Below, piece after piece: positions 1 to 12,600 of a stretch of 64,000 nucleotides of DNA. Location of the stretch: positions 435,527,228-435,591,227 of the forward strand of contig NC_073692.1 in NCBI RefSeq assembly GCF_029784155.1. The letters are read 5' to 3'. Position 1 is the first letter of the stretch, and each line of letters starts with the position of its first letter. A model generated the notes under the pieces. The model did no database searches. It was given only the letters and a program-made list of their open reading frames with translations, and was not told the origin of the DNA. The stretch comes from Uranotaenia lowii. Lineage: Eukaryota; Arthropoda; Insecta; Diptera; Culicidae. A program made the position numbers and the translations under genes.

Positions 1-2790
1 AACACTCCTGATATAGTGGCTACGAGTTTATATCGAGGTTTTTGAACAACATTTTTCAAACATTGAAATTGCATTTTTTTTTATTTTCAACAAAAAATCT
101 GCATACTGAACTTTGAAACCCTATAACTTGCCTCTGACCCTAGTTCTGGTAGTGCCACCTATACTGGGTTGTTCGGGACAGTCTCTAGAACACTCCTGAT
201 ATAGTGGCTACGAGTTTATATCGAGGTTTTTGATCAACATTTTTCAAACATTGAAATTGCATTTTTTTTTATTTTCAACAAAAAATCTGCATACTGAACT
301 TTGAAACCCTATAACTCGCCTCTGACCCTAGTTCTGGTAGTGCCACCTATACTGGGTTGCTCGGGACAGTCTCTAGAACACTCCTGATATAGTGGCTACG
401 AGTTTATATCGAGGTTTTTGAACAACATTTTTCAAACATTGAAATTGCATTTTTTTTTATTTTCAACAAAAAATCTGCATACTGAACTTTGAAACCCTAT
501 AACTCGCCTCTGACCCTAGTTCTGGTAGTGCCACCTATACTGGGTTGTTCGGGACAGTCTCTAGAACACTCCTGATATAGTGGCTACGAGTTTATATCGA
601 GGTTTTTGAACAACATTTTTCAAACATTGAAATTGCATTTTTTTTTTATTTTCAACAAAAAATCTGCATACTGAACTTTGAAACCCTATAACGCGCCTCT
701 GACCCTAGTTCTGGTAGTGCCACCTATACTGGGTTGCTCGGGACAGTCTCTAGAACACTCCTGATATAGTGGCTACGAGTTTATATCGAGGTTTTTGAAC
801 AACATTTTTCAAACATTGAAATTGCATTTTTTTTTATTTTCAACAAAAAATCTGCATACTGAACTTTGAAACCCTATAACTCGCCTCTGACCCTAGTTCT
901 GGTAGTGCCACCTATACTGGGTTGTTCGGGACAGTCTCTAGAACACTCCTGATATAGTGGCTACGAGTTTATATCGAGGTTTTTGATCAACATTTTTCAA
1001 ACATTGAAATTGCATTTTTTTTTATTTTCAACAAAAAATCTGCATACTGAACTTTGAAACCATATAACTCGCCTCTGACCCTAGTTCTGGTAGTGCCACC
1101 TATACTGGGTTGTTCGGGACAGTCTCTAGAACACTCCTGATATAGTGGCTACGAGTTTATATCGAGGTTTTTGATCAACATTTTTCAAACATTGAAATTG
1201 CATTTTTTTTTATTTTCAACAAAAAATCTGCATACTGAACTTTGAAACCCTATAACTCGCCTCTGACCCTAGTTCTGGTAGTGCCACCTATACTGGGTTG
1301 CTCGGGACAGTCTCTAGAACACTCCTGATATAGTGGCTACGAGTTTATATCGAGGTTTTTGAACAACATTTTTCAAACATTGAAATTGCATTTTTTTTTA
1401 TTTTCAACAAAAAATCTGCATACTGAACTTTGAAACCCTATAACTCGCCTCTGACCCTAGTTCTGGTAGTGCCACCTATACTGGGTTGTTCGGGACAGTC
1501 TCTAGAACACTCCTGATATAGTGGCTACGAGTTTATATCGAGGGTTTTGAACAACATTTTTCAAACATTGAAATTGCATTTTTTTTTTATTTTCAACAAA
1601 AAATCTGCATACTGAACTTTGAAACCCTATAACTCGCCTCTGACCCTAGTTCTGGTAGTGCCACCTATACTGGGTTGTTCGGGACAGTCTCTAGAACACT
1701 CCTGATATAGTGGCTACGAGTTTATATCGAGGTTTTTGAACAACATTTTTCAAACATTGAAATTGCATTTTTTTTTATTTTCAACAAAAAATCTGCATAC
1801 TGAACTTTGAAACCCTATAACTCGCCTCTGACCCTAGTTCTGGTAGTGCCACCTATACTGGGTTGCTCGGGACAGTCTCTAGAACACTCCTGATATAGTG
1901 GCTACGAGTTTATATCGAGGTTTTTGAACAACATTTTTCAAACATTGAAATTGCATTTTTTTTTATTTTCAACAAAAAATCTGCATACTGAACTTTGAAA
2001 CCCTATAACTCGCCTCTGACCCTAGTTCTGGTAGTGCCACCTATACTGGGTTGTTCGGGACAGTCTCTAGAACACTCCTGATATAGTGGCTACGAGTTTA
2101 TATCGAGGTTTTTGAACAACATTTTTCAAACATTGAAATTGCATTTTTTTTTATTTTCAACAAAAAATCTGCATACTGAACTTTGAAACCCTATAACTCG
2201 CCTCTGACCCTAGTTCTGGTAGTGCCACCTATACTGGGTTGTTCGGGACAGTCTCTAGAACACTCCTGATATAGTGGCTACGAGTTTATATCGAGGTTTT
2301 GGATCAACATTTTTCAAACATTGAAATTGCATTTTTTTTTTATTTTCAACAAAAAATCTGCATACTGAACTTTGAAACCCTATAACTCGCCTCTGACCCT
2401 AGTTCTGGTAGTGCCACCTATACTGGGTTGTTCGGGACAGTCTCTAGAACACTCCTGATATAGTGGCTACGAGTTTATATCGAGGTTTTTGAACAACATT
2501 TTTCAAACATTGAAATTGCATTTTTTTTTATTTTCAACAAAAAATCTGCATACTGAACTTTGAAACCCTATAACTCGCCTCTGACCCTAGTTCTGGTAGT
2601 GCCACCTATACTGGGTTGTTCGGGACAGTCTCTAGAACACTCCTGATATAGTGGCTACGAGTTTATATCGAGGTTTTTGAACAACATTTTTCAAACATTG
2701 AAATTGCATTTTTTTTTATTTTCAACAAAAAATCTGCATACTGAACTTTGAAACCCTATAACTCGCTTCTGACCGGTATAGTGCCACTTC
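1..2790. repeat. 188-bp satellite array, about 15 copies
   Basis: A head-to-tail tandem repeat with a period of 188 bp (unit starts at 1, 189, 377 and so on; the last full start is near 2635). Each unit begins AACACTCCTGATATAGTGGC, contains a run of 9-10 T and ends near GGGACAGTCTCTAG. Copies differ only at a few recurrent sites (GAACAAC or GATCAAC; TTGTTCGGG or TTGCTCGGG; length of the T run), so the array is well homogenised. It decays abruptly at about 2770-2800, and the left end runs off the window. No coding potential is evident. Confidence 0.97.
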
Positions 2791-2805
2791 TACTAGGTGG
2801 CCCAG

Positions 2806-3622
2806 TTAATTTAATACATAGAATATTGCTAATTCTGTACATCGCGTTTATCTGTTATTTGAATTGCTTTACTTTTTGGTAACATTTCATACAATTTGGC
2901 AGCACTGCTCGATTTTATGGAATTATTTCAGGGCTTTTGAAATGTTTCGCCGTTGTACCTAACTTCACAGCGGTGGTGTAAATGCCGAATCCCCTACCCA
3001 CGAAAGACAAACGCGGATCTCGCAAAAGTGCTTACGTCATAAGCTGTCAAACAATCTCTTTTCTTCACAGTCAGTCGCCAGTCGATGGGAAAAAAGTTGC
3101 TGATGTACCAACAAAACGAAGCGAAGTTTTTCATCGTACCCGTGTTTGATTGAAAAAGCCTAAAAGTGATTTTCCCGTTTTCGAAACCAATCGAAGCGGA
3201 TTCAAACGCGTGAATTTGGCATTTATTGGCTATCTCCAGGCATTTTTAACCACGCTCAGGCACCCCAACCCGAGTGTTGAGAGTGCATTTCGTTCGATTA
3301 TCAACCGGAAGGGAGCTGCAGCGAAGTTTAGTGGCTGGTGTTTCGGGGGCGTATATTGTGAAAACAATATATTCGATTTATTTTTTCCTCTTCACGCGTC
3401 CATTCCTCACTACACGTACGACCTTCGACATTGCACTGCTTTACGCAAAGCATTTTTCTATTATTATTTTCTGAAGTGAGTGAAGGAATTTCACTTATTC
3501 TACTCTGCCTCTTGTGTGTATGCAGTAAAGGTTTGATAATTCTGGTAAGAATTTACCCGAGAAGCGTTCTGATAACAAGCATAGTAAAGGAGTGTACCAG
3601 ATAAAAAAGAAACAAATTAATC
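2806..3622 (+). promoter_or_regulatory. NECAP upstream region and probable 5' UTR
   Basis: The roughly 800 bases between the satellite and the NECAP start codon. An arthropod-type initiator TCAGT occurs at 3071-3075 after a pyrimidine-rich stretch. No good TATA box is seen. Open frames at 3150-3480 lack conserved features and use non-ATG starts, so I read this as 5' UTR and promoter. The true transcription start cannot be set from sequence alone. Confidence 0.4.
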
Positions 3623-6600
3623 ATGGAGTACGAAAGCGTGGTACTGGTCAAGCAAGAAGTTTTCGTGTACAAGATTCCTCCGAGGCAGAGCAACCGTGGC
3701 TACCGGGCAGCCGATTGGAACCTGTCGGAGCCCACATGGACCGGACGGTTGCGAATGGTCTCCAAAGGCAAAACGCTGGCGCTGAAACTGGAGGATAAAA
3801 ATAGTGGAGCGCTGTTTGCTAACTGTCCCATCGAGTCTTATCCCGGGGTAGCCATTGAGTCTGTGTCCGATAGCTCCCGGTACTTTGTGCTGCGGATACA
3901 GGATGACAATGGTAGACGGAAATTTATTGACAAAATTTTTCCATTATTTCACTCACAATAAATCTTTCTTTCAGGACGAAACGCCTTCATCGGATTAGGT
4001 TTCGGAGACCGTTCGGATTCCTTCGATCTGAACGTTGCCCTGCAGGACCACTTCAAGTGGGTCAAGAACGAAGAACAGATCGAGAAGGAAAAGGAAGAGC
4101 CTAAACAGCAACTAGATCTCAGCTTCAAGGAGGGTGAAACCATAAAAATCAACATGAAAATTACGGTAAGTGATTAACTGGAAAATTGTCACAGTCGGGC
4201 ATCGGAAACTTAAGCGAGTTGAGAGGATCGCTACCTACTTTGAAGAATTGAAGTTGTATAAAAACAAATTCAGACGAGACCTTGAACGTTTTGCAAAATC
4301 GGAATTCAAACGGGTTGAGAGCAGGCCCTGGCAATTTCACTTTCAATCGTCACTCAAAAATGAGCACAAAAGGCTTCATTCGAAACCTCGGTTTCCTTCG
4401 TTCGACGACGGCAAACGTCAATTTCATTTCGAAACGGAATTCGAGCAAATCCCTTTCAATGAATGTTTCATTAACAGCTAGCTGTTGATACCATATTTTG
4501 GTTCAACTGGCTACCAAGTGAGAATTGTTGAGGCCTTACTGTTGCCTAGTTTTGCTATCACAAATTAATAGCTAATTATGCTATCAGTTTGCTGTTGACA
4601 TCTAGATAAGGTATTAGTTTGCTGTCGTTTTGGACATCAAAGCATGCTGCATTGAAAGTCTCGTTTGACGTCGAAATGGGAGACACTGATTGCGGGCAGT
4701 TCAAAACACCATTGAAATTCTCTTCTGCTGACTTTTGAATTTCTCTCTTTCATCCGAGCAGTGAATATGAGAGGATTCACTTTCATTCGAGGGATGAAAG
4801 AGAATTCCTCGAAAATGAAATTTGTTGAAGTGAGACGAATGAAGAGAAATTTCAATTTCATTCTTTCCTTTCGACGATTCCGAGCCCTGGTTGAGAGAAC
4901 AGTTTGAAATTGTAAAATTGAATGCGAGTTGGGAGGACCGCCTAAATACTGTTTACATTTTGGAATAGGAAAGAAGCGAGCTTTTTTTTACAACTTGTTT
5001 ATTGATACTGCTCGTCGCCACTCTTTTTTTGGTATACTTTTACTAGCCGGGCCCAAAGAAATTCTCGGAGCCAGAAAGAAAGGAGGGAGAACTCCACCAT
5101 TTGAAACGTGTGGCTAAACTGAGCGGCTAACTTGAGTAAGAAAGCGTCACAGGTTTTTGATGTGACGGGGCCTCCCAGGAAATACTCCCGTCACACGAAT
5201 ATTGGTCCCATGAAGACGAACGTGTTAAAAGCCTTTTACTTTTACAAAGTTTTAATTTAACGAATGTATTAAAAAAGAAGCGAGTTGAGATGACAAATTT
5301 ACTGTGGAAAATTGGGTTGTAAGTGGATTGAGAGGACATTTTTAAAATAGTAAAAAGCGAGTTGAGAGAACTGCTTCAGTAAAGCAAATTGAGATGAATA
5401 TGGAAAATTGATACAAGAAAACAGAGAGAACTAGAGGTGTACCGAATATTCGGTCGACCGAATATTCGGCGCCGAATAGCGCCGAAAAACCGTTAAGCCG
5501 AATATTCGGCTCACCGAATAGTTGAGCTAAGTATTCGGCCGAATGGGCCGAATAGGCCGAATATCTACTACAGACTTGTAAATTTTTTAAATAATTTTTG
5601 ATAATTTATAAAAAAATCTAAAAGTAATGTTGTAAAAGCTACACAATCATTAAAAACTTATTGTTTCAGCAAAACATCTAAGGTGAATCCGCGTATATTT
5701 CACTGTAGAACGGTATCGCTTTATACTTCGATTATAGTTTATTCCAAATTTTCTGGATATATTCAGGTTTGCCATAAATCCAGTAAAGAACCCAGTTAAG
5801 TCAAACCTGGACGGGATGTCCAGATATTGTTTAATACTTCTCGAGGGTTGCTCGGGTTTATTCAGATTATTTGCTAAATTAAATAAAAAACTCAAATCCC
5901 TCTTCAAAATTATTTGGATTTTGTGATAAATTTTTGAAAAACTTCAAAATATACATAAATTTTGCCCTTTTTAATTTTTATTTTTTCAAAAATCGTTCTG
6001 GTTGCCTGACCGTCTGGGTACGTGTGGTTGAAAGTTTGAAAGTATGATTTGCTTAAGGGTAAGATAATCTATGTATCTTTTCAACAACAATTTTAAAGAT
6101 ATCTTGCTCAAATTCGACCTTCATCTAATTCAATATCAGAGAGCCATTTCAAATAGCTTTGAACCTTAAGAGGTTCTTCAAACCTTTGATTATTAGCTTT
6201 GAACCTGTTTCGACATGTTTTATCGCAGATTTCACAGGAACGCAATCCCTTTGGTGATAAACGCCCTCGAAGCGACTAGTCATCTGATGTCTTTTCAGTT
6301 ATTAGTGACATTTGAAAAATCAGAAAGACCCCTACTTAAAAAATATCTTGTAATACATCATCCGATAATATCATCTGGTAGAAAATAATCGACTAAAAAC
6401 ATGAGGGGTATTAATATGGAAGAAATAGAAAGCATTGAAATAATCGCTTAAGCTTTTTTCATTGAAAACTCTATAGAATATTCGACCGAATATTCGGCCG
6501 AATATTCGGCCGAATATTCGTTTGGCCGAATAGTTGAAAAGGGCAATATTCGGTATTCGGCCGTTCGCCGAATACCACTATTCGGTACATCTCTAGAGAG

Positions 6601-9600
6601 AACTGTGAAAAAAAGAAACTGAGATGACTGATCGAAATGGTAAAGAAGCCAGTTGTGACGTGAGGACCGCTTTTATGTTTGCAAATTTAAAAACAAGCGA
6701 GTTTAGAGAATAATTTTGAAGAACTGCTGTAAAATTTAAGGGTTTTCGCCTCAGGAGAAGAATCAAAACGTTTTCTCCTCAGGGCGCCGGCTAGCTCTTA
6801 AAGGTTGCCAAGGACAAATAGTATTGTTTTCAAATAATATTACAAAAGCAAAATTTATCATGTTCATTTAAAACATTGCGTTAACAATTTTTTTATTTGG
6901 CCTAATCGGCTCATGGTCGAGAGATCATATAGTTGTGAGAAAGCAAATTTATGATTTTTGACTTACATTCAATTTCCGCACTGCTTCTCTCGATGGATTG
7001 TACGTCCTTGCTAATTCTTCCAATCCCTCGGCGAGTGCTCCCGTCATCTTTGGACCAATGTTCACGTTCGCCATCGAGAAATGCGCCTCCAGTAGCTGGC
7101 TGACACACCCCGGTGGCTCACGGAAAAAAACGACTGCTTTTCGCTGTCGCAGACTCCTTCGTCTTGTTCGCTTCCAATTCCTGTCACCAGATGTCACCAC
7201 TGATGATGTTTGACGATTCGGGTTGCAAAATTCCGTGATTCGGCGATTGACACCGATTCCCGGATGATTTCCCGGCTGCTCTCGATTTGGCGTCACTTCA
7301 GCTGATCGGTGCACCGCACCCCGTAGTCGCAAAACCTCCTGGATGAGCAACACAATAGCAATTCGATCGTGCCCACCGTCTTTCAGCTCCAAAATCACGT
7401 TAGCAAACGCGATGAACCGGACGTCCTTCGAGTTGTCGAATATTCGGGATGTGTGAATCCGAATCGTTATCCGCCTTCCGTGCTGTGACGAGCTCAAGCT
7501 AGATGAAAAGAAGAAACAAGAACAAGGACCGAGGGACCCGAAACAAGAACCAAGATTCAAGAATGCAAGAATCAAGATCCGAATCAAGTAACAAGAACCC
7601 TAAGGTCAATTTTCCATTAGAAGATGTCCGGATAATTTGGCTCTTCCACTCACCCTTTTCAGAGGGGTTCTTTTATGGTCTGATGGTCTGGTCCGGTTTC
7701 TTGTTTAGCGTGGCTTTCCGTTTGGTTTAGCGTGTGCGCTGACGGAGCCGTAATATAAGATTAGTTTCTCTTCTTTCCACGTTTTTCACGAAATTAACTC
7801 ACCAAATTTGCTGCTTCTGCTGTGTTGCCGTTCTAGAAGACCGTGGCCGTATTTCCCAACGGTGATTTTCTTTAGCGTGTGCACAAAGTTGCTGCTGGTG
7901 CTTTTGCTTTTTCTGAAAAGCGTGTGCGCTGACGGAGCCGTAAGAAAAGGGTTAGTTTTTTCTCCTTGCTTGATTTTCCAAATCTTACTCACCAAGTTGC
8001 TGCTGGTGATGTTTTGCCGTTCCAAAAACCGTGGCCGTGTTTCCCAACGACAGGGGCAAACAAATTTAGCAGCAGCTTACTTTTTTGCTGTTCTTACAGC
8101 TTGCACAACTGAGCACACTTTGAACGGAAGTCTAGTTGGTGGTTTACGTTTGACGTTTTCTAGCTTGAGTGTCAAATTTTCTTGGCGATTTGACGATGAC
8201 AGGGTGGGTCTTCGTTAGGATTGCTTATCTCATATTTGGTACACGGAGAAAATAACTCGACAAATTCTTGATGTTTGATTGTTTGCAATTTGTTTGAACA
8301 TGATTTTGGTTCCGAATTGGTTTAGGTGATTAAATAAACCAAGTTTAAATATAATTGTTACACAGCACTGCCACAACAGAAAATTTTTTTCATGAGACGG
8401 TGTAAGGCGGCTCATGAAAAAAATTACAACTTTCTTTGAAATTGGTCGGAGCTATTATTGATCAGAAGGCTTGAGCTAAACTCAAAATACTTATTAACTA
8501 ACTTAGTTGCGTGGCCCTATAGGCACACCAGAAGTAGTGCACATAGTACAAGACGAAGATACTTATTCTAACCAAAAGTAACACCAGCGAATTCTGGCAA
8601 ATGGTGATCAAAGTTGCGTCACCAAGATGTGACAAAGTCACCGACCAATATTTCAAACTTGCTTCTCTCAACGAATTTCTGCTGCAGCAAACACGCAGAA
8701 ACGATCAAAAATCTTTACTAAGCAAAAGGATTCAGATCGAACAATGATAACGAAACTAAACGATACTATGTACAAGTATTTACAGAAAAACGTGATGGTT
8801 TTATTTACAGGTTCGTGGTGATTCGCAGAGTTCCAGGTAAAGGAGGATTTAATCTCCTAAAACAATAAGAGCCCAGAGTAGAGGTTTTACCGCGCCTCCA
8901 ATTCGCGTTCCTTTTGAATTTTCTTACTGCCCCCCGGAAGTTTCTACGAATGTTTGTATTTGGATTTTTAAATTTTGAGTGTTATTAGTAGAGAAAGTAG
9001 CTTCAAATTCTTTACGTAGTACAAATACAAATAGATAGTGATGGTTGTCGCTTTCGGTGTGCACGGTTTGTCTCGTCCGGCGAACGGTTTCTTCTCCTTC
9101 AGTATTTCTTTCAGTTCGACATCAGTTTGTAGCCTTCATAGCTATGTGTCAGTTTTTCACGATCTGAGAACGGCTAGGTTTTGTTGCTCTTGTTTTCCTG
9201 TTCTCAAGCTTGGTTCTTTGCTGTATCAATGATGGTTGTGGTACTTATAAACATTTTCTGGTGGAGAGGTAGTTGCAGAGAATTTTGTTGCTCATCACAC
9301 CATTTATGTTTTTTTTTTTTTTTTTCGGAGATTTCTCGTTGTTGACCGGCATGGCCGTGTTTACATAGCTTGATTTCTTAGTGCGTGGTGCTTTCGGCAG
9401 TTTGCGAGAGTCGATATGGAAGTAGCGACCGTCATAATGTCTACCCCTCACAACTTCTGCGCAAAACTCCGTAGGTGCTTAACTCTTTCGCCCGTTTTGA
9501 AGTCCTGATTATCGTATCGACTGCAGCGACTTGGTGTTTGGAGCTACTGTACTTGAATTTCCCGTATTCCAATATCCCGAGCCTGAAGGGGCTGGTTCTG

Positions 9601-12600
9601 CCTTCGAAGTTTCCTTCAGTTCGTATAGGTTGATGGTTGGGTGTTGGTTAAGTTGTCAGTTTGTCACGTTCTGAAAACGGATGTGTGTTCTTGATTCTTG
9701 TGCTTCGTTCTATCAAGCTTGGTTGATTGCTGCGTTAGCATGATTGTGGTATTCTTGAACATTTTCAGGTGGAGAGTTGGTTGAGAGATGGTAGTTGCTC
9801 GTCACACCTTGGATGTTGTGTTTGGAGCTGTGCTCGTTGTTGACAGGCTTTGCCTTGTGTACATAGCTTGATTATTTGGGCGTGTGGCTTACGACAGTTA
9901 GCGAGAGAGAGTCGATATGGTAGTAGCGGCCGTCATGATGTCTACTCCTCACAACTTCTTCGCATAACTGTATTTCGTGGTGCTGAATCCTTTTTCTGAT
10001 GTCCTGACAATACTTTCAATTGCAGCGACGTGGTATTTGGAGCTGCTGTACTTGACTTTCCGAACATTCCAATATCCCGAACCTGAATGGTTTCTCTGCG
10101 ATGGTGTGTAGCGCCTGACTACGGTAGCTCACCAGTGCTACTATCCCCAGCGCTGCTACGCTGCTTCACGATGACAGGATTGCCTTCTGGACAATAAGTG
10201 GCGACAATCCCACGCAAGGTTGCCGGCCCTCTCCAAATTCTGACGAACTTCCTGGCAGAGTTCTTAGAGTCCATTCAGCCGACGCTGGTCCCACGCAAGG
10301 CCGTTGTCTCCTTCATAAACGCCTACTTCGTTGTGTTCGTCGGTGTGCTAGCGACGAATTAGCATCAGCTGTGTTCCGTTGAGTTGTTTGAATTGAAGAA
10401 TTCTGCAAATTTGCTCCGAGTTGTTGGTGGCGAGGTTTCAAATATGATGTTGGTCCTTCAGCCTTCTCCATTTCGTGTTTTGTGCTCTAAGTGAGCTTGT
10501 GGTCAGCGTTGTTGCTTACATAGCTTGAAACTTAATCTGCTTTGATGTCTTTCGCGTGATAGCGTCCGCGTTTCCCGCTCGAGACATCTTCTAACTCATA
10601 CAGATTCGCACCTAGCACATTTCGAATGACTGCTGGCACGAACTTCGGATTCAGCTTTTGGTTGACGTGATCTGCTTTCGATGACAGGTTGAACTTTCTT
10701 CTCCATACTACATCACCAACTTTGAAATCTACCGTCCGCTTCCTTAAGTTGTATCGCTGCTTGGAGTCTTCGTGACCTTTCTTGATCCTCTTCGTGATGA
10801 ACTCTTGGATTCGCTTGATTCCTGACAGTCGTAGATCCTGTGTGATCTTTGGATCATCCGCGGCGTTCAAGTGCTGTTGTGCGTAGAGATCAGTGTGTAG
10901 AATCAAATCACGGCCGAAATTCGCGAAGTGCGGGCTGACTCCAGTGACTTCGTGCTTCGCGCTGTTGATTGCTGCTGTGATCGCCGGTAGATTTTCATCC
11001 CAGCAGCGATGATCTTCGTCTATTAGCGAGCGGATGCATGTGATCAATACACGGTTGGTGCGTTCGGCGTTGTTCACTTGAGGACAGTAAAAGGCAGTTC
11101 GCATATTGATGATCTTGTGGCGTGCCAGTAACGATTTAAAAGTGGCTGATTCGAACTGTTTGCCATTATCGGAAAGAATGATCCTGGGACGGGAGAACTT
11201 CAGGAACACCTGCTCTTCCAAGAAGCGTACCATCCGAACTGAATCTGCTGCTTTCATGGGCTGCACTACCACGTACTTTGTTATCCAGTCCACTACGACG
11301 AACATCACGGTGTTTCCCTGCTTCGAGCGTGTCAGAGGGCCCACGAAGTCCACCGAAATCAGCTCCCATGGAACTTTAGCTGGTTTGGCGTTGCCCATTT
11401 GTGGCATCATCTTCGTGTTCGGCGCCTTGCTAGCTTTACAAGTGTCACAACTTCGAACAAAACGGCTGACATCGTCCTGCATTTTGGGCCAATAGAAGTG
11501 GGCTTGGATTTTGTTCAAGGTCTTGTAGAATCCCAGGTGAGCTCCTGTAGTGGAATCGTGGAACCTTTTGATTACCTCCTGCCGACTTTCAAGTGGAATA
11601 ACTTTCTTCCATCTGTGTGTCACCAATCCCGCTTCGTCACGACAGCGACAGTTCTTATACAGTTCATCGTCGATCGTCCGAAAATCTGGATACTTATCCG
11701 GCTCTTTTTCCACATGCTGAATAAGCTTGATGTACCAAGTGTCCTTCGTTTCGTCCTTGGAGAGTGTAATTGTGGCGACTGCTCTCGACAAGGCATCCGG
11801 AACGACGTTGATTGTGCCCTTTCGATATCGGATTTCAAAGTCGAAGGCGTTCAGACGAAGAATCCAGCGACTTAGTAGTGCTGTCGGGTTTTTCATAGAT
11901 TTTAAATAGCTCAATGCAGCGTGATCGCAATGTACGATGAACTTAACTCCTTCCACGTAACAGCGAAACTTCTCTATTGACCTTATTACCGCCAAACATT
12001 CCCGTTCTGTAGTCGAATACTTCCTCTCCGATGCTGACAACTTTTGGGAGAAGTAGCATATCGGGTGTTCCTCGTCGTCAATCTCCTGGGTGAGTACAGC
12101 TCCAATGGCGACATCGCTTGCATCACATGCGATCGCGAACGGCTTGGAATAGTCCGGCATGGCAAGAATTGGAGCGGATACTAACATGGACTTCAGCTTT
12201 AAAAATGCCTCTTCTGCTTCCTTGGTCCAGCGAAATTTAACCTTGGTTCTGGTGAGTTCCGTAAGTGGTGCTGCGAGCTTGGCAAAGTTATGGATGAAGC
12301 GACGGTACCAATTGCAGAGGCCCAAAAAACGCTGCAACTCCTTTCGCTGAGTCGGAACCGGGAACTTTACTATGCATGCTACCTTTTCATCGTCGACTTT
12401 CCAACCCTGCTCGTTCAAGACGTATCCTAAGTATTTGATCTCCTTCCGGCAAAACATCGACTTTTCCTTGGATATTGTTAGGTTCGCGATTCTCAGTCTT
12501 CGAGCGACCTCCTCCAATGTCTTCAAATGCTCCTCGAAGTCTTTTGAACAAACCACGATATCGTCGAGGTAGTGAAACACGTGCGGCTCCATGTCGGCGA

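Larger units (their letters stand above)
4166..6727 (+). repeat. Degenerate repeat field (GCGAGTTGAGAGAAC-like) in NECAP intron 2
   Basis: Diverged copies of a motif close to GCGAGTTGAGAGAAC recur about every 27-42 bp where undisturbed (for example near 4213, 4314, 4890, 4925, 5282, 5324, 5359, 5386, 5424, 6605, 6650, 6700), separated by A/T-rich spacers. It looks like an old minisatellite. It is interrupted by two MITEs and, at its right end, by the LTR element. No ORF of note. Confidence 0.6.
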